Assembly: GCF_047511655.1 (NCBI RefSeq)
Contig: NC_133401.1
Span: 11,564,001-11,628,000 of the forward strand
DNA length: 64,000 bases
From: Castor canadensis
Lineage: Eukaryota > Chordata > Mammalia > Rodentia > Castoridae
Direction: 5' to 3'
A model generated the notes under the pieces. It saw only the letters and a list, made by a program, of their open reading frames with translations, searched no databases and was not told the DNA's origin. The stretch's first letter is position 1, and every line of letters begins with the position of its first letter. Shown one piece after another: positions 56,903 through 64,000 of the stretch. The translations under genes were made by a program, and so were the position numbers.

Positions 56903-57096
56903 AGCCAGGTGCTGGTGGCTCACACCTGTAATCCTAGCTATTCAGGAGGCAGAGATCAGGAAGATGGCAGTTCAAAGCTAACCCAGACAAATAGTTTGCG
57001 AGACCCAATCATGAAAAAACCCTTCACACAAAAGGGCTGGTGGACTGGTTCAAAGTGAAGGCCCTGAGTTCAAACCCCAGTACCACACAAAAAAGT
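56903..57096 (+). repeat. Composite SINE
   Basis: 'gccaggtgctggtggctcacacctgtaatcc' to 'gttcaaaccccagtaccac' plus A tail; one of the cleanest copies in the window. Confidence 0.85.
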
Positions 57097-57130
57097 AAAT
57101 GCACAAATGGGATCCTGTGCAACAATCCAC

Positions 57131-57164
57131 GATATTGACTGTAAAAATTCATACAGTCAATATC
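57131..57164. repeat. Perfect 13-bp inverted repeat
   Basis: Arms 57131-57143 (GATATTGACTGTA) and 57152-57164 with an 8-base loop, 35 bases after a SINE tail. Confidence 0.85.
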
Positions 57165-57581
57165 AAGTGTGTACACAACTAGTGGGAGTGTAAGTTAAGT
57201 TTAACAGCTAAACTAAACACATAGTTACCCTATAGCAGTAATTCTACTCTTGAGTGTACTCCCAAAACAAATTAATACATATGTGTACTCAAAAGAAAGG
57301 TACTTGAATATTCATAGCACTAAGATAGCCCTAAACTGGAAAATATCCAGGGCTAAATATAATCACATAATGGACACCATCCAGAAAGAAAATGAAAAAA
57401 TCATTTCTATACATAACATAAGAGAATCCTACAACCATAACATTAAGTAAAAAAATAAAAACAACAAAGCCTAATGCACATTACACTGTATAGGTCTAGA
57501 GAGTGAATTCAAAACAGACAAAACTAACTCAGGTGAGTGACACCCTTTAGAGGGAATGGGGAAAGGGACCACGTGGGGCTT

Positions 57582-58043
57582 TGAGGACTGCTAATGTTTG
57601 GTTGCTTGATCTGAGTACTAGTTATTGCTGGAATGTCAAGAAACATTGCACTGCTGAAATGCTGAGAAACACTGAAGCAATGCAAATATGGCTACCTCAG
57701 ATAAGAAGGCCAGAGAAAAACAAAAGGACAAGCTGCTCAGCCCAGATGATCCTCCCATCAAATATCCAACACCTCCCGTCATCCTCCTCCCCAGCCACCT
57801 TGCCTAATGCCCACCCCCTTCAACCACCCTTTTCCCGCCACAGGGTGCTTAAAAATCCCAACCTGTAAGAAAGGCCTACTCTCATCCCTCTCAGAGTGCT
57901 ACTCTGATGGCCGAGGGCCCCTCTCAGGCCTCTCTCCCTCAATAAAGGCCTGCTGCTTGTGAAGTTCACAGATGCTTTCTCGGTGTGTCGCTCCTTCTCT
58001 TTTTCCTTAAGTGCCTCAGTTCTTTTCCTTCATTTACCTTCCA
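57582..58043 (+). repeat. 5' LTR of the endogenous retrovirus
   Basis: The right edge is set by CCA at 58041-58043, two bases before the primer site. A TATA-like TTAAAAAT lies near 57849 and the polyadenylation signal AATAAA at 57941-57946, so the R region lies between. TG candidates for the left edge are at 57582 and 57639. Confidence 0.7.
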
Positions 58044-58045
58044 TT

Positions 58046-58063
58046 TGGTGCCAAAACCCGGGA
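58046..58063 (+). other. Retroviral primer-binding site
   Basis: TGGTGCCAAAACCCGGGA, ending a tRNA complement of the kind (TGGTGCCGAAACCCGGGA) assigned to tRNA-Arg in HERV-W/ERV9-type elements. One base differs from that form. Confidence 0.75.
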
Positions 58064-58912
58064 GAGAATTTTGAGCGGGGGGTTGGAGGTGTGTGGGGGG
58101 TCACCATTCTTGGGCTGTTGCAACTCGCTGGCAACCCACTACGGTGCACCCCCTGGTGTCTCCACTCTTTGCTTAATACAGACATGCTATGGCTAAGAGG
58201 TGCCTAAGTTCCAGTAAGGGATGTGGCTCATGCCCACCTTCATCCCCAAATCGCCCAGCCTCTCTCTGAACCACACTCTCTCCCTCTTTCTTTCTTGTCT
58301 TACTACTCTCTTCATGACTCTGGAGCTATTATACTTTCTAAGCCTCCCCATTACATTAACAATTGTTTTGGGCATGGGGTTAGGCGTAACTGCCCCTTCT
58401 GGTTGGACTCAAGCCCAAAAAACATGGTTAGTAGGCATTTTCTGCCTAATAGCCACATCACTCTGGTGCCTGACTTTCTGGCCATATATATGCCCTCAAT
58501 TTCCCATTTCTCTGTGACCTCCTGCAGGGCCCTTCATTGATTCCACTCTGCACACTCAACACCAGCTTCAATTTCTTCAGGGATAGGTAAGACATGGCCT
58601 CTCCATCTGGCACTCCATGGCACCTTGGTGTGGTGGTCTCTGCCCATTCTCACCATCAGAATCCTATTCCTCCCTCTCTCTCTCACCTTCTGACCATTTG
58701 GCATTGGGGAGTCTGGCCCCTGGCTACATAGGTTAGAGATGGCTACCTACTGCCCCAGGTTCATTTTCTGGTTTTGCAAGTTTTCTCTGGGGGACACCCT
58801 AGGGTGTCTTCTACATAACCTTACCAAACTGGGCCCAAAGGGCAATCTAAAACCAAAAACATCTGTTTTTCTACAGAAATTTGGCCACAATAGAGATTAG
58901 ATAACTCCTCAA

Positions 58913-60430
58913 AATGGCCCAAACTCAGAACTTTTCATCCCAATATTCTCTAAGACCTTGACAACTTTATTGTGAGAAATGGCAAATGGCAAGAGGCTCC
59001 TTATCTCCAGGCTTTCTTTTACCTTAGATCCCAACCCTCCCTTTGTTCAAATGGCAGCCCTTTCCAAATTCTTCTTCTTGACTCCCACCCTTCTCTGTCA
59101 GCACCCAACCCCCTTCTGTTAGCCTTTGACTCAGACCCCCCAAATGACCCCTCCATTGATCACCCCCTCCCCCTAGCCCAAGTTCTCCAGACTCCCACTC
59201 TTCCCTGGAAGGGTCCCCTCTCCTCAGAAAATCCCTCCCCAGGCTCAGCTCTTCCTCTCACTTTGTCCCCTCTCCAAACCCAGTCATGGGCACATGCACC
59301 CATGACTATCCACAGTAGCTGTCCACATCTACCCATCCCCACCCAACTCCCATTCTTCCCCTATAAGAGATGGAGGGAGTGGAAGGGACAGTCCCAGTCC
59401 ATGTCCCTTTTTCTATGATAGGTATTTTCCAATCGGGAAATATTTCCCGAAGACTGGGCTCCTTTTCAGATAATCCTACAAAATATCATAAGGAATTCCT
59501 CTGTCTCACTTGGGCCTGTGCCCTCACATGGGGCGACATTTACAACATCATAAATGACACCCTCATGGAGGACAAAAAGAAGAGCATATGGAAGGCAGTG
59601 TAATAACATGCTGACAAACTCCCTGAACAACATCCCAACAGACACCTTCCTGCAGCCAAGGCAGTTCCTAGAACTGAGCCTCAGTGGAACTATCAAGATG
59701 GGGACCCAGCACCACATGATCTCCTGCCTATTAGCAAGCATGGACAAAAATAGTCATAAACCAGTCTGCTTGCTTTGACACCCCATATACTAAAACAAGT
59801 CAACTATGACAAAATTAAGGAGCTCACACAGGATCCAGATGAAAACCCCACCCTTTCTCAATCACCTCATGGGGACAATGACCAAATATACCAACTTAAA
59901 CTCAGCCTCCCAAGAGGGTCATATTTCTTACACCTCCACTTCATCAGCCAGTCAGCCCTGGTTATCTGCAAAAAGCTGCAGAAACTTGAAGAGGGCCCCC
60001 AGACTCCTCAACAAACCTTAGTTAATATGGTCTTCAAAGTCTTTAGCAATAGGGAGCAGGAGGCCAAACAAGGGTAAAAATACCAAATTCTGGCTTCTAT
60101 TCTGTGAAACCAGATGTCCCATACCGGCCCAAAGGACCTACCCAAAGGACACAGCAAGCAGCACCCCCCCAAGCCTGCTTCCAATGTGGAAACCCAGAAC
60201 ATTGGGCAAAATCTTGCCCTAACCCATGCCCACCAACAAGGCCCCACCTACAATAGCCAATGCGGACACTGGAAGATGGACTGTCTGCAGAGAAAACAAT
60301 CTTTTCCTCCAGCATGGCCTCAGATTCTCAATAGAGTCCCAGCTGAGGATCCAATACCGATGTTTCACTGGGTGACTGACAAGGCCCAGATCATAATGTC
60401 CCTGCCGCTGGCAGGTCCGCTGATCCCTGG
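58913..60430 (+). pseudogene. ERV gag remnant
   Basis: A start-like ATG at 58913 is followed by matrix-like text in shifting frames (NGKWQEAPYLQAFF), a proline-rich middle (59.1-59.36 kb) and capsid-like text near 59.45-60.06 kb. The nucleocapsid has one clean zinc knuckle, CFQCGNPEHWAKSC at 60176-60217 (C-x2-C-x4-H-x4-C), and a second, partial one (QCGHWKMDC) in another frame at about 60259-60285. Several frameshifts and stops; non-functional. Confidence 0.8.
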
Positions 60431-60439
60431 GTAACTGGG

Positions 60440-60790
60440 ATGGTATTGGGAAACCACAATTCCTTCTTCCTTGATATTGGGGCATCTAGATTAGTTTTAA
60501 TTGAATATGTGGATCCCCTCAAAAAAATCCTCCTTCCCTATTGTAGGGGTAAATGGCATACCACACATGCCCAACGTGACCCCCCAAGACACTGCATCTT
60601 TGGATTTAAATCCTCCACTCATCCTTTCTTAGTCATTCTGGCTTGCCCCTTCCCAATACTAGGAAGAGACATACTCCATATACTTTTTATCCCACCATTA
60701 ATCCCTGCTAACCCATACAGTTTATTCTCCCTATCTGAGACCTTTCACTACCAAAAACCTCTCCCCACCTCCTACAAGAAGTCAACCCCC
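60440..60790 (+). pseudogene. ERV protease remnant
   Basis: FLDIGASRLVL contains the active-site Asp (codon 60473-60475), but the usual D-T-G is D-I-G. ILGRDIL further on matches the conserved C-terminal helix motif (GRD). Confidence 0.75.
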
Positions 60791-61960
60791 AGGTTTGGGA
60801 CACATAGCCTCACACCACACCCTTGTTAAAATCACTCTAAAGGACCCCTCTACCCCCATTGTCATTCCACAATATCCCCTGGGTAGGGAGGAACACATGG
60901 GACTAAAACCAATTATAGACCAACTAAAGACCTCTCATCTCCTAATCCTTGTTAATTCCCCTTACAACACTCCCATCCTTCCTGTAAAGAAATTCTATGG
61001 CTCCTTTAGAGTAGTCCAAGACCTCAGAAAAGTCAATGTTGTGGTCAACCCTATTTATCCTATATTCCCTAACCCATATTCTCATCTCTCCCAGATCCCT
61101 CCCTGAACCTCTTCTTTTTCAGTCCTAGATATCAAGGATGCCTTCCCTACATCCCTCCTCCCAATCCTTATTTGCCTTCACATGGACAGATCTCATTACC
61201 CACCACACCCAGCAATTAGCTTGGATGGTCTTTCTCCAGGGATTTGGGGACTCCTCTCACCTTTTTGGCCAAGCCCTACAGCAGGATCTCAATTCCTTCA
61301 ATCTTTCCCCAAACAAGCACATCCAGTATGTGGATGACCCCCTTCTAAGAAGCCCCTCAAAATCCTTATGTGAGACCCCCACCATTATTCTTCTTAATTC
61401 ACTAGCACACTGGGGATTAAGGGTATCAAGGAATAAGGCCCAACTCATTTCAACCTCAGTCTCATACATGGGACTTATTAACTCTGGGATATTGCCAAAT
61501 ACCCCAAAAGAGAAAAACTACCATACTTTAAATCCCTCTTCCCAAGACAAAAAGGGACATTCTTTCTTTTCTGGGATTAACCAGGTATTTTAAATTTTGG
61601 ATACCTAATTATTCAATAATAGCCAAACCACTATATGAGGCGGTGAAAGGAGATGTAGATGAGCATTTACCTTGCCCCAGGGCCCTCTTAACCCCATTTA
61701 ATCTCCTCAAACAAGCTTTATCAAGGGCCTCTGCACTTTCTATTCCAAATTACAATAAAATTATTCACCTATATCTACACTCAGATAAAAGCCAAGCCTT
61801 GGGCCTGGTAGCCCAACATGCAGGAGACTCAGTGACTCTTATAGTCCACTTCTCAAAACAATTAGACCCATTTATGGGGGCTGGCCAGCCTGCCTAAAAG
61901 TATGGCCACAGCAGCTCTCAATACCAAAAGCCCAAAAAATAACCTTCAACCTTCAACCTT
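60791..61960 (+). pseudogene. ERV reverse transcriptase remnant
   Basis: The fingers region is readable (PQYPLGREEHMGLKPII, then SPYNTPILPVKK and FRVVQDLRKVN). Motif A is VLDIKDAF near 61118, and the catalytic Y-V-D-D lies at 61327-61338. At least two frame changes separate these motifs. The connection domain continues to about 61.95 kb. Confidence 0.85.
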
Positions 61961-62049
61961 GACAGTTTGGTCATCTCACGATATTCAGGACTTAATTAGC
62001 CATAAAGCTTCCAACTCCATCTCCCCATCTTGTGTCCAAATCTTACACT

Positions 62050-62640
62050 CTTTTCTCCTATAATCTGATCTAACTTTTTGGCAATGTGAGAGACTACCTT
62101 GCCACCCTCTTACCCTCAAACAGCCCCCCTCATCCAGTGACCTCTATCCTGTGACTGCATTTAAATACTTGATGACTTTCATCACATCTTAGACACCCCC
62201 TTACCCAATGCTTCCACCTGGTTTGTGGACAGGAGCTCTACAAAGGCCTCCACTACCACTGCACCTAAGTCAGGTTATGCAATAATCCAGGGGCACCCAA
62301 AGAGTACTACATACACACTCATAGAGACAAACAGCCTTCTTCCTACAACCACTTCCCAACAGGCAGAATTATATGCTCTTACACAAGCATTACAAAGGGC
62401 AAAAGATAGGATGGTTAACAGTTATGCAGACTCAAAATACACCTATAACATCATCCATTCCAACAGTCAGATCTGGAAGGAATGGGGTTTCTTAACAACC
62501 AAGGGGTCCCCAATAACTAATGCAAAACATATTATGGCCCTTTTACAAGCAGTCACCCTCTCCCACAAAGCTGCCATCCTCCACTGTAAGGAACATCAAA
62601 GAGAACACTTTCATATCTATTAGCCATAACTTAGCAGATA
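62050..62640 (+). pseudogene. ERV RNase H remnant
   Basis: FVDRSS, QAELYAL and YADSKY contain the first three acidic catalytic positions in one open stretch (62225-62623). The usual D-G-S is D-R-S. The domain ends LHCKEHQRE. Confidence 0.8.
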
Positions 62641-62664
62641 CCACCACCAAATGGATGGCAGAAA

Positions 62665-62826
62665 CACAAACACAACAAACCCCTCTCCAAATTATCTTGC
62701 TAGTCCACTACAGTTACACAGAAAAGGAAAAGGAATTGTTAAAAACACAAACACAACAAACCCCTCTCCAAATTATCTTACTAGTCCACTACAGTTACAC
62801 AGAAAAGGAAAAGGAATTGTTAAAAA
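62665..62826 (+). repeat. 81-bp tandem duplication in ERV pol
   Basis: The unit starting at about 62665 repeats at about 62746 with one mismatch noticed (cttgc versus cttac). Eighty-one bases is 27 codons, so the open frame is kept. Confidence 0.9.
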
Positions 62827-62859
62827 CTCAAGGGGCCAACCAACACCAGGGTTACTGGC

Positions 62860-63720
62860 TTCTTAATGACTCCCTTGTCCTGTCAGAACATCAAATAAAA
62901 CCACCCTTCATAGAGTCTTTCATTCTAACGCTCTGTCCTTACTTCATTTTATTAAAACCCACATTGCCCCCCACCCTAGTCTTCATAAAACACTAAAGGA
63001 AATCTCATCCTCTTGCCCCATGTGTTCCAAAACCAGCCCATTATCAAATGTCCTACACCCTTCTTTTCCTACCCACCAGGCAAGAGGCCACTTGCCCGAC
63101 TTGGACTGGCAGGTAGACTTTACCTACTTGCCCCATTAAGCTCACCAGATATCTTCTAGTTTTCATTGACATTCTAACAGGGTGGATAGAAGCTTTCCCT
63201 ACTACTAATAAAAAAATCCTCTATGGTAGCCAGTATACTCTTTAGAGAAATCATTCACCATTTTGGTCTCCACAACACTACAATCAGATAACAAAGTCAC
63301 TTCTACCATCATTCAACAATTAACCTCCTAGGTGGGATCAAGATGCCATCTCCATATTCCATACCATCCACAATCCTCAGGAGGGAAAGTGAAAAAGGTC
63401 AACCACACCCTGAAAAACTCACTCACTAAACTTACTCAGGAACTCCAAATGGACTGGATTAAACTATTACCTTCAGCTCTCCTCCTTACCCAAGCCCTCC
63501 CACAAAACTTCTGCTAATTAGCCCTTTTGAGGACATGTGTTGCCGCCCTCTTGTAACACCCTCTAACATTCCTTCTGCCCCACTTTCTTCATTACCTTAT
63601 ATGAGGACAACACTATGGGTACACCTGGACACCTACCTCCCAAAACCCACCTCTCCTGCTCCTTCAAACCCTGACCCAGTTCAGATCAGGGAATGGGTTT
63701 ATTACAAGGCCCCCTCCCCT
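62860..63720 (+). pseudogene. ERV integrase remnant
   Basis: A zinc-finger piece (CPMCSKTSP near 63018) is followed by the catalytic-core DWQVDFTYLP near 63103 and SDNKVT near 63286. The third catalytic position, normally Glu in the PQSSG-x-V-E region, is Lys here (about 63392-63394). Stops and frame changes occur throughout. Text at 63.69-63.9 kb resembles the C-terminal domain ending pol. Confidence 0.8.
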
Positions 63721-64000
63721 TAAAACCTCCTTGGAAGGGCCCTCTATGGATTATTTTAACAACCCCCACTGCGGTTAAACTGCAGGGATATAAACCATGG
63801 GTTCATGTATCTTCTATAAAGCAAGCCTCGTCTACCCTTGCTGCACTGACCCCTGCTGCTCTCTCGTTTTTCAGGACTGGACCCATCAAAATCTGTATTA
63901 CCCATCTGCTCTCCATCTGAGAAGCAGATGAACTGACTCCTCCAAGTCTACCAGGCCTTCCTTCAAATACTTCAAAACCAGCTTACAAATTATCATCTAC

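Larger units (their letters stand above)
57582..64000 (+). mobile_element. Class I endogenous retrovirus, 5' LTR through pol (defective, cut by window end)
   Basis: The order LTR, primer-binding site, gag, protease, reverse transcriptase, RNase H and integrase is clear. The primer site resembles that of HERV-W/ERV9-type elements (tRNA-Arg-like), and the gag matrix and two-finger nucleocapsid layout fit that group. Frameshifts and stops break every gene, so no product can be made. No env or 3' LTR is recognised before the window ends. Whether the left edge is at 57582 or about 57639 is uncertain. Confidence 0.88.

Noticed and set aside
59370..60077. Open frames in the ERV gag region as intact genes
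   Set aside because: Each is a short piece between frameshifts; none covers a full gag protein.

Overview
This is mammalian nuclear DNA, almost certainly from a rodent. It has large GT-AG introns, L1, L2, MIR and MaLR-type repeats, and many copies of a composite SINE (a 7SL/B1-like left part followed by a tRNA-derived part with a GTTCAAACCCC B box). That SINE resembles the ones I know from beaver and kangaroo-rat genomes, so Castor or a relative is my best guess, not a proven one.

Layout. (1) 1-700: a CpG-rich promoter and the ten-base coding part of FBL (fibrillarin) exon 1 on the minus strand. (2) 700-7400: the interval between FBL and FCGBP, filled with SINE, L1 and LTR fragments. (3) 7.4-44.5 kb, minus strand: a complete FCGBP (IgGFc-binding protein) gene, which encodes a secreted mucus protein. 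I could place every splice site. Nineteen intact coding exons join in a consistent phase into 2,578 codons: a signal peptide, six VWD-C8-TIL assemblies and a terminal seventh VWD. Five of the seven VWD modules keep the GDPH self-cleavage site. The human protein is about twice as long because an internal block of VWD modules is multiplied; here that block is present once. The exon that should encode the N-terminal IgG Fc-binding domain (41790-42904) is still in place but wrecked by frameshifts, deletions and stops. Both it and its neighbours have phase-1 borders, so skipping it joins the signal peptide to the first VWD in frame. (4) 44.5-57.5 kb: gene-free sequence dominated by antisense L1. 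It contains two nearly identical 2.88 kb copies (46115-48995 and 50972-53850); the second copy interrupts an L1. (5) 57.6 kb to the end: the 5' part of a decayed class I endogenous retrovirus, plus strand, with an LTR, a tRNA-Arg-like primer site, gag and pol remnants. The window ends before any clear env or 3' LTR.

The FBL-FCGBP order and strands match human chromosome 19q13. Nothing here looks like a wholly new system. The strongest points are the loss of the Fc-binding exon from an otherwise intact gene, the recent 2.88 kb duplication, and a perfect 17-bp hairpin just inside an FCGBP 5' splice site. Exon borders were read by eye from splice signals and phase. Repeat borders are approximate, and repeat family names are given only where I am reasonably sure.
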